Shown one piece after another: positions 32,065-45,364 of a stretch of 64,000 bases of DNA. The notes beneath the pieces were generated by a model that had not been told where the DNA came from, made no database searches, and saw only the letters and a list, made by a program, of their open reading frames with translations. Within the stretch, counting starts at the first letter, position 1. Each line of letters begins with the position of its first letter. A program made the translations under genes and the position numbers. Source of the stretch: Allium sativum (taxonomy: Eukaryota; Streptophyta; Magnoliopsida; Asparagales; Amaryllidaceae); NCBI GenBank assembly GCA_030737875.1, contig CM060911.1, forward strand, positions 110,588,625 through 110,652,624. Direction: 5' to 3'.

Positions 32065-33479
32065 TCTGACACGACCCGAAATTCGCAACCGACCTAGACC
32101 GAATGAGAACGCGGATTGTTTGAGAACACGACGCATCGAAACAAAGAACAAGAACACTTTTCATTGCTATTACAACAATATTACATCAGAGTACAGAAAA
32201 TATCAGAGTACATACAATAGACACATAATGGAAAATAAATATCAGAGAATAAATTACAACAATGCAGCAGAAATAAGAATGTATAAATACAATGCACAGC
32301 GGAAATACATCATCTGACACAACTGAAATAAATACGCAGATACAAAGCTTTCCGGAGTATAGCTCCAACCGTAAACCAGGACCCTATTAAAAGAAAATCT
32401 GCAAAATCAGAACTACTAGTTGCCCGTGTGGAAAATATAGGCACCCAGAGTTTAGGTGAAAAACAATAAACTCCGGGTAAATCATGGGACTCGTATGAGA
32501 GCTTAAAACAGTTGTTTAAAAACTTAACTTTGAAATACGATAATATCATAGGACTATGTCCACTACCAGAAATGCTGAATTTAGTGACACTATTTTTTGT
32601 GACGGAATTTTCCATGACTATATTGCTACGGATTACAAGGGGAATAGCCACTGATTTTCCTTTATGTAAATAGCAGTATGAAATGAACTTAATTCAGTGA
32701 CGATTTATATTCCCTGGCAAATCCGTTGCAATTTAGCGATGGATTTGCCATGAACAACAAAACCGTAGCTGAATTTATTAACCAATTTAATTAAAAGTGA
32801 GAAAAATGTTTCCATGGCAAATCCGTTGCAAAACAGCTGTGGATTTTCTACGGAAAGTAAAAACGTAGCTAGTGGTTGGCTCCAAAAAATGGAGGGAAAA
32901 GTAAAATTTGGAGGGAAATAATTCCATGGCATATCCATCACAAATTAGCTACGAATTTGTGATGGAAAAAAAATCATAGTTAGAGTTCGGCTATAAAAAT
33001 GGTAGGAAAGGTAAAATTTGGGGGGAAATAATTGCATGGCAAATCGATCACAAATTAGCCACGGATTTGCAATGGGACTGAAAACCGTAAATATTACAAA
33101 TCACAGTGTAAATCTGTCTGTCCAATTTTACATAAATGTCAATATACCAATGTGTTATAATCATCCACCTCAGCGATCCATTTAGTAATCCAATCAATAG
33201 TATTCCAACCAATCAGAAATTTCCGTTTCTCCTTCCGTTCCTTCCTTTCATTTTTTCCCCCAAATAGCCTCTTTCATTTCCTCGACACCCAAATTCACAA
33301 AATCTGCCATGGCTCCCTGAAAAAACGCTAAACTAACCTTAACTAATTTGACTAGGTTGATCCTCCCCTTCACTATTTCCTCTCTCCCATTCAGTTGTAT
33401 GAAACCAGAAAAGCCACAATTACCCAATCCATAATTCCCAAATCCTTATCCCTAAAACTAAGTATCAGGTTAACCTTAG

Positions 33480-33725
33480 CCTAGTGAAGTCGGGTATCAT
33501 CACGTGGAGGCCGGTTGGGGGTACGACGCAGCTCGTTGGTCGCGTCCAGGTATTGACAGCTCAAGGTTGGAAGCAATAGGTAGGCGGTCGACAGTAGTGT
33601 GGACACGGTCGGGTGGATGGTCAGTCTCGGTGGTCGCGAGAAGGTGGTGGCGGGCTAGGCGTCGGGCTGTGGCGCAATTGTTTAGGGCTGCTGTTCAGCA
33701 AAGCACGATGAATGAATTATAAGTA
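33480..33725 (+). other. GC-rich captured-looking piece inside CACTA, unidentified
   Basis: Stands out by GC content from the AT-rich transposon. A frame of 72 codons (33504-33722) is rich in Trp, Arg and Gly with no domain I recognise. It may be 5' gene sequence picked up with the chaperonin exon, but it does not resemble the start of that protein. Confidence 0.35.
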
Positions 33726-33869
33726 ATTTTTTTCCTTCTTTGTTTTAATTTACGGGTATGCTTTAAAATACTATTGGTAATGAATACAATTTCATTGATG
33801 TTAAAAAGTGTTTGAAAATCCCCAGCTCTAAAGTATGTCACGTATAAATGTTTTTTTTTTTGGATTTAG

Positions 33870-34028
33870 GGAAGATACGTTGCAATAGAGCAAAGTTTTG
33901 GCGCTCCAAAAGTGATAAAAGATGGTGTTCTCACTGAAAAAATCATTGAATTCAAAGATAGAGTGAAGAACATAGGTGCTATCTTATGAAACAAGTTGCT
34001 AATGCAACCAATGATGTTGTTGGTGATG
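33870..34028 (+). pseudogene. CPN60: Captured exon of mitochondrial chaperonin CPN60 (HSP60)
   Basis: The conceptual reading matches the GroEL/CPN60 family near the N-terminal ATP-binding region: [20 protein letters not shown], then [12 protein letters not shown], then after a one-base deletion near 33985 KQVANATNDVVGDG, which contains the family's conserved ATP-site region. The exon has an acceptor-like pyrimidine tract and TTTAG before it and a donor-like GGTATAT after it, so genomic DNA with introns was captured rather than a cDNA. The intact gene encodes a mitochondrial matrix folding chaperonin of about 570-580 residues; only about 53 codons remain here. The frameshift and a TGA rule out function as CPN60. 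That it is mitochondrial rather than plastid-type is inferred from the ANATND wording. Confidence 0.85.
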
Positions 34029-34740
34029 GTATATTGTCAGTTACCCATTGAATACTCATATTTAGTCTTTTATGTTCATTTTAAATCCTACAAAGGCTTC
34101 ATACAAAATTAGCAATTATATTAATAATCTCTTTGCGGTTTATACAAAATTAGCAATTCTATTGACTGTTATGAAATAACTACATCAACTAATTAACGGA
34201 TTCTCTTTTATATTACTTCGATCTGTTGACTGTTTTGAATTATCTCTTGAATTGATTTAATGTTTAGTTGTTGCTTCTGCCAATCAAGTGAACTATGCAT
34301 ACCTGTTTGTGCCATCATAGGCCTTATCTTCTACCTTGATTACATAACAAAATTGAAGGTTGACATTTTCTTTTTTGTTTCTTGTCCTTTTTTCATTTCG
34401 GCTTTGCATTTAGTTTCATAGAATATAATTCGTTTAAAACGGACCTCGTGCAGACGGTAGAAAGCCTGATAGAGAAGGGTTTCATTAGTTTCTAATTAAG
34501 AAGAGGATGCAATAAGAAAATAAACTGTAGTTTTTGCTTTTCATGTGTTTGTGAGTTTGAAAGTATGTTTAACGATGACATCCATGAGTATAATGTTGTG
34601 TCGTGCAGCGTCTACGAATGGAAAAGGAGCGCCGACACGAGACAAAGGCATTTGGGCGGAGAATGATTCTAATCGAGCAAAGATTGTTGCTACCTTCTCG
34701 TCCATCATGATTTCGTCCATGAGGGACTAATATAAATACT
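34029..34740 (+). other. CACTA interior after the CPN60 exon, probably captured intron and unknown sequence
   Basis: T-rich, intron-like sequence follows the donor-like site. A short frame at 34545-34730 (61 codons) has no recognised domain. I see no further CPN60 exon. Confidence 0.35.
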
Positions 34741-37700
34741 TATTTACTCCTTCATGTATTATTATCGCATTACATTATTTTTTTGGTTCCCTAATAGTAT
34801 ATGTATTAGTGTTTAGGGACTACTATATGTTTATTGACTACTTCATGTATTTTTGTATTACATTAGTTTGTTGTGTAATAGTATACAATAGTGCATTCTG
34901 ATGGTGTTATGATTATCTTTGATTGTATCATTTATTTTCTTGTTTGGATAGATTACATAGATGCATATTATTGAAACATATGATGATTGGATCAAGTAAA
35001 ACAATATTATTGATTTTGTAATTAATTTGTAATGGATTTGCCTTGACGATTTTATGATTTTGTGATGGATTTTTATGTTTTTGCAATGGTTTTATGATGG
35101 ATTTATGTGGATGCTTTGATATTTTTGCGACGGATAGATTTTAAAATATTTTTAGAAATTATCAAGATAGTGACGGATTTGCATCTGAATTCCAAATCAA
35201 GTATGTAATACGTCATATGTGATTTTTCCATTGCAAATCTGTCATAAAGTAAAATGTTAAAAACATAATTAATTCCATCACAATTTTGTCGTTATTCCAT
35301 TACAAATTCCATCACTATTTTTTAGTGATGGATCTTTCACACTGCTTATTGGGACGGAAAATTCCATTACAGATCCGTGGTAAATATGGATTTAGTAACA
35401 GATTTGTGATGGATTTTGCCATCACAAAATCAGCTTTTTCTAGTAGTGGTCGTATGAAATGGAACGGGTTTACTCCACATGAATACCAGTTCGAAAAATA
35501 AAACAACGCAATGCTTTTTGAAAAATGAAGCTATTATAAGAATTTGGTTCCATCACACAACGCAACGCAAGCCAGAGGATAAAGTTTTACTTTATAATAG
35601 CTAAATATGCTTGATACGCTTTAAAGCAAATGTTTTTGATATTATTATAAGTGCATAGCGTAGGAAACTATTTCTAATATTAATGTATCAATCCTAGACG
35701 ACATAGGTACCTTGTATTATGTCGCCATATAGGTTTACAACTAAAACCGTAAAAGTCATGTACTGGAAATTGGATTCCATCTATGAGTCGAGGCAAGGGA
35801 TGTTTCCTTACCAAATTCAGGCCATCTCTAGCGGGATGCCCAGAATCACACACTTTGGGCGACCTTGGATATTCAAGGTCGGTCAGTCACTACATTTCTG
35901 ATTATTTATGCTTGAATCTTGTATTTCTCGGTCCTATCGGATCTACTATCTGGTCAGTACGTCGACCATCTGGGCCTTTTACGGCCATATCCGAGGTGCC
36001 TCGCTATCCATCACCCACATAAGTAAATATGTCTGGGCTGCATACCACGACACTACCTTTAGCTAGAAAGAAATGCACATTCTCCTTGCTGTCCCTTTTC
36101 CCGTTTTTGACTCGTACCTGGGTGTGAGGCTCACGAATTAACGCTGTACACAAAGCGGTGTTATATTAAAGCCATGCTTTGATCATCATCCACAAAGCTC
36201 TTATTTTCAACAAAAGCCTTGATCATTGCGTCTTAGCATGTCGCATTGTCAATTCATACCATACAACTAATGTCTACCAATATATAACCTCTGAGCTCGT
36301 ACGTCTCAGAGAAGGGTGTTAAGCAAAGAGAATAAATACTCCGCTAACAAACAGATGTATATTTAGTAGAGATCAATTAATATAGCACAAACTACGATGT
36401 CAAACACACAATCCATTTGCAAGTTGGAACTAGTTTTGAACAAAATCGGAGGCACCTTATTCTTCGTCCCATATGTCCAATACAGTAGAGGGGTCCTCGC
36501 ATATCTGGTCGATCTCCAAGTACATCTGGATGACCACCACTTCTCAACTCGTCTTGGATGTAATGCCCAATCGAGGCATCAACAATCATCCATACGATAT
36601 GAAGATCTCCGGTCTTCTATCACTGTCTTCATCGCCGACTTTTAATCGTCGTATCAGATATTCAGAATGGGTTAAACCCTTTCTTTCCAAATAATTGGCG
36701 CATCTTCATAATCATGTGATAAATACACAAAGACAACACACATATCATTCCAATCTAGAATATTCTTTAATTAAAGTATTCTTATACTGGAAATTATACC
36801 CATAAATCTTATCAAAGATTTATTTCATTCAAACCTTTGTTTAATCTTCCTTTGGATATCATTTCAAAAAAAATTATTATATCTTTTCACAACTAATACC
36901 AAATTAAGATTTATATAACTAGTCGAGATTATCGAGCCTTACCGAAGTAATCATTTATTTTATTATTCTCAATCACAAATTATTCCTCACATAGAGATAA
37001 ACTGGTGGTACTCCATATTTAACACCCACCGTGTTATCGTTAAATTTAATTACAAATTAACGTTCAAATCTAATTAATGATTTAACTATCGCATGAAGTA
37101 AATCTGATGGCACTCCATTCTCGAGCACTTCTCATGTTTGATAAATTTAATTACCTCTTTTTACATTTCCATCTAATTAAAGATTTATTGAAACTCCAAC
37201 TTAATTTTAATCTCAAAAATCATTACTTGATTATTATTCAACTTTAGGAAATAAATCTTATCTTTAACTAGGTTAAAGAACAACTGCCATTAAAAAGCAC
37301 CATTCACAATAAACCCAAAATCATCTTCCATTTAATTGGGAATCTGCACTTAAATTTGAATAATTTATAATCGATATAAATTTATGTATCCAACTAATAC
37401 TATAAGTGGAATAATGGCACACCCTTTTAAATTCAATAAATAGTAAACGCCTTCCTTCACAGAAACTCATCTCAATTATTATTAATAAAATTCCATTCAA
37501 TTCCAATTTCATTAAATAAAATGGAAAACTTCTTTAAATCTTAATTAAAATATTTATTTCTTTGACACTGGGTTCAAGAACAGTATTATTTAAGATACCA
37601 TTCACAACGAATCCAAAATCCAATTTGATATTAAATATAAGGCTTTAAATTAAAATCATATTGACTTACATTCAAAACCAAATTCTGAAACTAACAGACA

Positions 37701-39520
37701 TCGTTTGGAATAACGATATCAATATCTTCTAAATTCCTCAACGATATCCGTATAATCATGAAATCCAATATTGAAAATATCCGAAGATAATTCCCATTCG
37801 AATCCATTCCAATTTCATACATTGGAAAACTCTAGTTATATAAAACCATTTACAATCCAATTTATTAATTTAAAATCATTAGATTATTACTCTAGTTATT
37901 AAATAGTTCATTCAAGTTTAAAAAAAATTATTTTGTCTTTTCTAACTTAAAGTATTTCATCTGAAAATTTTCAAAATCATTTATTATAATTTTAAATAAT
38001 TTTTCCATATTTTTAATAGTTTTATTAAGGTCCTTACAGCCGGTTTCCAATGTCGGCCACCGAACTGCATCCATAAAGACCTTTTTCAAAACTGATTTGG
38101 ACTTATATTAAAATTAAACCGTTGGATTTATAAAATTCTCATTTTATTGGAAATCTCATTTCATTACGGTTCCCACGATTCCAATTTCAGGAGAATCCGA
38201 CAGTCGGATCTTCCTGTACGTCAATTCGAAGTTACGGGTTGGCGTTCGCGAACTGTCGTTGCGCGAGGCGTTCTATGCCTGAATCGACTTATAAATTTTA
38301 AATATAAATCAAAATGCTTCAAAACCATTTTTTTATAAATTATATAAAATATAAAATTATCTTTGAAAGCTCTTTTCAGTCGTTTATATTCAAAACTGCA
38401 TATTTCAATGTATAGTCAATTTTAATATCATTTTTACTTCAAAACCATTCGTTATAGTTAAGAATATTCATCGACATTCTTTTATTTTTGCGTCCATCCA
38501 AAATCGAACGTCTAATTCAAACTTCAATTTTCATTGAATATTATATTATTAAATATTCATTTTTATTTCGGATTGGAATGAAACTCAATCCATATCCATA
38601 TAAATAAATTTATATGGATTTTATACATTCAACAATAATTGTAAACAACAACTGAACATTCAATTAACATCCAGTATGCACTTACATCCGTATAAGATGT
38701 AAATAAAACATGTTAAGCTAATATTGGTTTGTCAATCAATCGATTAACATCAAATCTAAACACTTGCGATTAGTGTGAATTAAATATCATCCCAATATCC
38801 ATGTGGGGTTTTCAACCAACAAACAGTCAATTTAAATCAATATTGATACATGAATTTAATCATTACTCGTCCTATTTAATTAATTTTTTAACTAACAAAT
38901 TTTTAATTAAACGGGTAATAATAATTTTACCGTTTAAATTATAAATGGATAATTATATCCAATTTCAACTACTACTAGTATATTAACATCATTTGAACAT
39001 GTTAATTATCTCAAATTCACAATTACAACATAACACAAGAAATCAACGATTCATCCAAGGGTTTTCAAACAACAGTGATGTGAGCTACCATATACCTATG
39101 ACATTTTGTGATAATTAATTAAATAAGAATCAACATAGGCAATCAAGATATATACAAATATGATTATAATAACACAACAAAATAATATAGTGAGAGAGTT
39201 CTCACATTGATCGGATAGAAATCATTAAATAAACGACTGTTTTAATCAAACTAAACTGAGCATTTAATTTGATCAAAAATCTTAAATAGCTCCAAATTCA
39301 TCCCAGTTAGTTTCATGTTGTAGATTTCGTCAAGATGATTTCAACAGACCTGAGTTTGCTGAATTATGATATTGTTTGAAAAAGATACGATATTATAAAC
39401 TTTAATTATAAATCTAATATAATTAAATATAATTAACTTAACTTAATTAAGTCGTTAATGGTTTTTTATCCCTTCTCCTTCATTCCAGTTCACGGTAAAA
39501 TGCTCCACCCTCATTCTTGC

Positions 39521-39830
39521 TTACACATGCTTTACATGAGGACCGTCTTCCGATCGGATGATGCCACAAGGAAGGCCGGAGCCTCCTCCCCCCACGCCGA
39601 CGGTGGCGCACAACTTGGTGTTCCCTGTACCCCGCGATTTGAGCTCAAATGCAGCCCCTTTGGGCTTAAAATTCATGCAGATTACACCCCCAATTTCAAT
39701 TTCCGCAATTGAGAAGCAAGATATTGCTGAGCTGATCATTTTTGTTGAGGGAAGATTTTGATTTTGCTAAGCGGATCGAGAGAAATTGGAGCATCAATTT
39801 CGGAGCTCCATGGCCATTCAATTCAATGGA
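39521..39830 (-). other. Leader-like island of LTR A (right copy)
   Basis: Less AT-rich island next to a TATATATACC-type promoter-like stretch (about 39882-39897, minus strand) and an AACCCTAATCTCC start (about 39855-39870). It matches 14640-15010. Open frames are short and broken differently in the two copies. Confidence 0.45.
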
Positions 39831-40968
39831 GGCAACTGAACGTATGGGGGAAGGAGATTAGGGTTTTCAATTTTTAAAGTGGTATATATATTTTTATTTT
39901 TTAATTCACACATTAATTGTTTAACGCTCTGAACTCCAAACGAATCCCAACGACTATCGCGCCTAACCGAATATCCCCATTCCAGACACAATGGGATATG
40001 TTTCGTAAGTTGATTTGAATGTTTTGATAACTTTTTATCAAAATCAAAATATAATTTAATATAACGTTAAATATAGAATTTGAACGTACGTTTTAATTTA
40101 CAACGGCCACATACTGACTCCAAAATTACGAAAATTGAAATCTTTTTTTTTTTTACAAATATGGTTCTTACAAAACTAATTTCATCGAATTTGGAGACTG
40201 TTTAAAAAATGGCCTATTTTCTAGCTTATTGAATTTATAACTGAAATTCAACATGCGTTTAAATTCACTACGCTTACATACTAATTCTAATTGACTTGAA
40301 ATTTTAAACCTGACAATAATTTGACATTCTGGATCCAACAAAATTAGTTTCATCGAAAACAGACGTCGCTTGAAAAATAACTATTTTAAAGGGCTATATA
40401 ATTTTATAATAATATTAAATTCCAACATTATTCAAATTCATAATAAACTAATTTTCTATTATTGCATATATATCCAAATAAAATATCATATAATTGTAAA
40501 ATAATCGTACTTGAGTTTATAACTTGATATTACAATTTTCTAGTCAAACGATGCTCAATTTACATGAAAATTCCTTTTGTTTAATTTAATAATTCGTTAT
40601 AATTTATAAACGATTTCATAGTGACTATTTTAAATTTAATTTGGACATAACTTGCAATTTACAACTTGAAATCTTATTTTCTTACCTTCGTTAGAAAGAC
40701 AATTAAATAGATTCTAACGTTTCTTGTCTCATCAAATTCTGACTTATAACGAATTATGTGTACTCGTTTAAAGTTTGAAACTAAATTTCCAAATTATCGC
40801 GCCATTTCAAGCTTGTTTTAATTGTATTATAAATTTATATGCTGAAAAATCATTTTAAACAAATTTTACATTGTTAATTCTCAAAATAAATTATTTAAAA
40901 TATTTAATTTCCGTTAAAATCAATTCAAAATAAATTTTAAATTGGTTACAAAATTCTGGGTTGTTACA

Positions 40969-41748
40969 ATGAAAGTGGTGTACATTTTAAAACTTCACAC
41001 TTAGTGTTAATTAGATGAATTAACATCAATTTATTGATTGAATTCTTTAGTTAAATTCAAAATAACATAATTAATTTTAATATATTGACTTAAATATATA
41101 ATGTTAAGTGATATTGTGCAGTGTTTCATAAATAATTAAATAAATTTTAAAATTTAGGCATTTGATATCAATATTATAGTGCAATACATGGTAAATATAT
41201 TAAAATGAATGGGTTCAACTTTAAACATGTGATAGTTATTTATGTATATAATTTATGTTGTGTGATTGACCTGTTTATATATTTGATTTTTTTTCTTTTT
41301 TGTTAATATGGATATGGTTAATCTTGATGTGATTTGTTAGACGAATCAATGAAAAAAAGTTTGCTAAAATTATTTAAGTAGTTTTAATATTATGTAATTA
41401 ATTATTAAATATGGTACTAAATACAAAATGTTAGAAAAGAATTAAGAGAGACTTAAATGATTATAGAAAATTTGAAGTGTAGTTATTTAGAGTCAAGAAC
41501 CAAAATTTTATCATTTTAGTATCTAAAAGAAATATTTGTTAATTAAATTTATTTAATTACTTAAACTTTGGATTTTGCAATTAATTAAAATATCTTGACT
41601 TAAATATAAAATCTTAGCAGCCAATTGTTAATAAATAATTGTGCAAACTTTGAAATATCCATATCAAAGTGTAAAATTACAGAAGAAGTATAATGTGAGA
41701 GAAATAGTAAATATGTTAAAAGTGTTAAGCTAACTTAAAAAGTAAATA
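40969..41748. other. Unassigned AT-rich DNA between elements A and D
   Basis: No domain, RNA or transposon end is recognised. Two parts (about 41055-41230 and 41575-41748) resemble each other around TTGACTTAAATATAWAATSTTA, TAAATAATT and GTAAATATRTTAAAA, suggesting an old imperfect duplication. Confidence 0.4.
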
Positions 41749-43903
41749 TGTAACATCCCGTATTTTTTTAGGGTATAATAATAAATTAATTTATTTAAAA
41801 TAGTGATTTAGAGATTTAAATGGTTGTTTAATTAAATAATATTGAATATTTAATTAATATGAATAATAGAATAATATATTTAATTCCGAAATAATCGGAA
41901 TTAAGTTGAATTGACAATATTGTGTGTATTGGATTATTTAAAAATATTTAATCCAGTTTAGAGTTGAATTATATTAATGAATATATTTATAAATGTTGTT
42001 TGAATGTATAATTTATAATATAATTTAAATCGAACCCGTAAAGTCGCGGTAGTTCGTAATATTGGGTTTTGAACTTCAATTGAATATACATAATCCATTT
42101 TAAGTCGGATTTTTGTGAAACAAGAAACGTTCGGATTTGTTGAACGATATTTTTCTAATGGAAGAGAAAAATGGAGATTTTGCTTTATAGATTGTAAGTT
42201 ATGTCCAAATCAAAATTTCAAATAGTCGCTATGAATCATTTATAAACCATAACGATATATTTTGTTATAATTAAATATTGGTTTCATATTTGGACAAGAT
42301 TTTTAAGACATATTCTCAGTTTAATTTATAGATTTTTCGGTAATTCTTACTTTGGAAAATAAACACTTTTTATTTTGAAGTATTTTACACCCTATATTAG
42401 CATTTTGATATCTCATAAAATAAGTTATCTTGTCTATATTATTATATTTTCAAGATCATGGCACCATGTTTGTCACGCTCATATTTTTATTTTTGTACAT
42501 AACTATCGATAAACAAATAGAATTCTGTGTAGCGGGACTGGTCAACTTAACAAATAAGTGTAATATACATTTTTCATTTCTTCATTTCGAAGTGTCGTAC
42601 CCCTCTCCCATTAGTTCAAAATGTAGGCTACATCTTACTAATACTTCATCCCTAAGTTATGTAACCAAAGTACACACGAATAAAGGAGATTAGACATCAA
42701 ATGTTATTTTCAACCCCTACCCTAGGACTCTACATAAACTAATACTTAACTGTGAAGCATCTTATTCTATTTATACGTATGTTCTCTTTCCCACTCTCCA
42801 TTTCGAAAAATTAAAACAAGTTGAAACCGTCACTGTGAAATCATGAACAAAATACGAATGGATTTGTATGCGCTCTCTCGTCATCATGCAATACATATTG
42901 ATATGTCCGAACCTCCTTTCTTCTCGCTGGAGTGTTATAACCATGCACCAGGGTGTGTACATATGTTCCTCAACGTGAGGTGGAACTGGACGACGCTCAC
43001 CGTTGCGCGAGAGCTGGTATGGGGATAGTTTCGGTTACTGTAGCGTGTGAGATGGTCGTTGCAAGTGTGAATGTACTAGGCGTGAGAAGGGGAGAACGGT
43101 GGAAGGGTTTTCATAAGGTCCAATGTTAGTCGTGGAGATGGGCTTTGTGAAGAGGAAGGAATGGAAGGAGCAGGTCACTGTTTAAGAAACGGTGGAGAAA
43201 GCAATGATTTGGAGGTGAAGAAATAACTCGAAAATGTCAAGCTGAAGTGTGCGGATTCGAAATACTGGGTAAGCGGAAGAAGCATTAAGCACCTAAACGA
43301 GGAGATTAAGGTTAATAATAAATAAAATATTTTCATGTGTAGCAGAAGTGTTTTAGATCTGTTTGAACTTTTGAAGACAAGAAATTATCCACATTAATCG
43401 ATTTGCATAGCAGGTCATTTCGTAAACAACCTATTTAGCACAAGAAATATCAATACGAACGGACTACACTTACATAAGCATATGTATACAAAAGCCAAGA
43501 GGATCATATAAATTGAAATCAAGGACATGCTCACTTTTACACTCAAAATAGAAGTAGATCCGTTTGGATAGTATAAATAAAGGTTAATTAGTAAATCAAT
43601 AAAATATTTAAGTGACCATAAACATGTAAATTAAATATCTGATTCATGTGTTAATCGAATTCAGCAAAACTGTATCCTTTGGGATCATATAGACGAGTGC
43701 TACACAATGGAACTGATTTGGGGTCATTTGGAGATTATTACAAATTACGGCATAATATAACGTATGTCTGAATCAATGATAGTTTATTCGTTATTTAACG
43801 ATAAACTACCAGTGTGAGTAATCTCACTAACTCTATCCAGTTTATATTTTTAAAAGCGTATTTTTGAATTGATAAATAATTATTTGATTGCTTGTGATGG
43901 TTA
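41749..43903 (+). mobile_element. Partial long LTR D, plus strand, diverged from family C
   Basis: Starts TGTAACATCCCG. At 42035-42230 it has the block (GTAGTTCG, TTGAACTTCAATTGAATAT, CAAGAAACGTTCGG, ATTTTTCTAATGGAAGAGAA) seen in reverse at 51590-51780. At 43775-43840 it has the TTATTTAACGATAAAC and GTGTGAGTAATCTCACTAACTC block seen in reverse at 49705-49750. The spacing between these two blocks is close to that in C. It is cut at 43903 by element E. The 42320-43700 interior has short frames but no recognised protein. Confidence 0.6.
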
Positions 43904-44992
43904 TGTAACACATCACGTCCGCTAATGTCGCTCACTAAGGGAATGCATTAACTTTCATGGAGAGTTATAGAGTATGGAATAGAACATCACAAGACAGATA
44001 GATAAAATGGTACATAAAAATTCAAAATTTATTCATTGCAGCGGAAAAGCAAAACATGTTTGGTTAGGTTACAACATCAAAACAACATACTAAAGCCAAC
44101 TACACAAATATCCATCTTGAACAAAATTATTATCAGAGTACATAAAAGCAAAACCATAATCCTACTCCAAATAGCCATAATGAAAAAGAGATAAAGCTGA
44201 GCATTACTTTCAACACTTCCAAGCACTTCAAGAAGAAAGAGATCTGAGTCAAGCTTCACTAATCCCACCGTGAGGACCTGAGGGGGGGGGGAAGAAAAGA
44301 GGCGAAACAAAAAGGGTCAGACATAAATCTGGCGAGTCTAGTGACTTTAACAATATAATCAGTAAAATAACAGTATAAAAACATAAACTGGATATAAGAG
44401 ATGACTGTAACATAAGCAGATACGACAAGGTAAACAAGGTAAGCAAGATAGAACATCGACGACGCTCCTAGCCACTATAAGATATGCTCTGCACCGTACC
44501 ACATATTAGTTACATACTAAAAGATGATCCCTCCCTGTTAATCATAATAATGGTAGCTTCGTGTACTCCTAGCTACTCTCATAGGTTCCCACTTGCTCCT
44601 ACCACCACTAGTTGTATCCACTACCCTCCCCATTCAATCGGCTCCCTAACCTCGTAGATACCTGTGTTGGTCCCACAATAGGGTGTATCACTCCCTAAGG
44701 TGGCAACCCCGATACTACTGAAATGCACAGCTTATACCTACACGATGCAACAGCTCTTACCTACCAGCCCGGACCCATGCACACACATGACTTCTTTGAA
44801 CTTGTACTACCATCGTAACTCTTTATTGGCCTCTTACAATCAACCCTTGTAAGAGTGTCCCTGTCCTCGACCTAGTTCGAGCTCATATAGATAATAAATG
44901 GGTTACTAGTTGAAAAGGGTCCACACACTTGACACAAGCTTCCCTCCTAAGCTTGGTCCCCACAAGGAATTCCCACTTAACCCCTCTTTATC

Positions 44993-45116
44993 CCCATGTC
45001 TAATCATATGTCTCATCTTGGTTAGGTGCTTTTATTATGTTTCACATGCTACCCATGTTACCCACTTAACCTTTTATTTTCCCCATGTTTAATCACATGT
45101 ATTATCTTGGTTAAGT
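44993..45116 (-). repeat. Short duplicated segment in LTR E
   Basis: CCCCATGTYTAATCAYATGT followed by a TATCTTGGTTARGTG-like word occurs twice, about 88 bp apart. Confidence 0.65.
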
Positions 45117-45163
45117 GTTCATTAATTCATTATAACCGTAATCTTGCAAGACCTCCCACATTA

Positions 45164-45364
45164 GATTACCGTTTTGCGGTTGCTGGATTTGCCAGGCGGT
45201 TCCGGGCAGGCTTATACCGCAATTCAAATCTAACCTCGTGTCTTTGCATTACACATCTAATTTATGCCTTTGACCTCTCACATTATATTATCGTTTGCGG
45301 TTGTTGGATTTGCCGGGCGGTACTGGGCAGGCTTATACTGCAATCTGAATCTAACCTCGTGTCT
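45164..45364 (-). repeat. Tandem duplication of a GC-richer unit in LTR E
   Basis: Two units of about 80 bp, starting about 121 bp apart, share TTTGCGGTTG, GGATTTGCC, GGGCAGGCTTATAC and TCTAACCTCGTGTCTT, with scattered substitutions. Confidence 0.75.

Larger units (their letters stand above)
31843..32066 (-). mobile_element. Internal domain of LARD A, leader end
   Basis: The 5' leader of A on the minus strand, between its primer site and the G insertion; the first five bases are the TATAT duplication. It matches the leader of C (53280-53369; shared TCTAGGATATTACTAATCC-like words). It contains three tandem hairpin units (31887-32000) and the primer-site hairpin (32036-32056). Confidence 0.8.
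32561..35448. mobile_element. Non-autonomous CACTA (En/Spm-like) transposon, 2.9 kb
   Basis: Terminal repeats CACTACCAGAAATGCTGA and, at the other end, CACTACTAGAAAAAGCTGA (reverse complement). It is flanked by 3-bp duplications GTC (32558-32560 and 35449-35451). Subterminal regions carry many copies of AGCNACGGATTTGNNATGG-like words in both directions (about 32640-33095 and 35020-35430), as in CACTA families. No transposase is recognisable. The interior holds a chaperonin exon (33870-34028) and a GC-rich unidentified piece (33480-33725), so it looks like a gene-capturing derivative mobilised in trans. Confidence 0.92.
32067..40968 (-). mobile_element. Long LTR of family A (right copy), interrupted by a CACTA element
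   Basis: Minus strand, from TGTAACAACCCAG at 40968 to ...GGTCGTGTCA at 32067, next to the primer site, so this is the 5' LTR. Without the CACTA insertion it is about 6.0 kb. It has the end stem-loop (32416-32495), the GGTAAAACTTTATCCTCTGG-type block near 35575, paired hairpins (37000-37320), a leader-like island (39458-39830) and an extra U3 stretch (39930-40560) lost from the left copy. Confidence 0.85.

Noticed and set aside
44077..44456. Hydrophobic minus-strand frames that could be membrane peptides
   Set aside because: They lie inside LTR E, overlap one another in several frames and carry no recognised motif.
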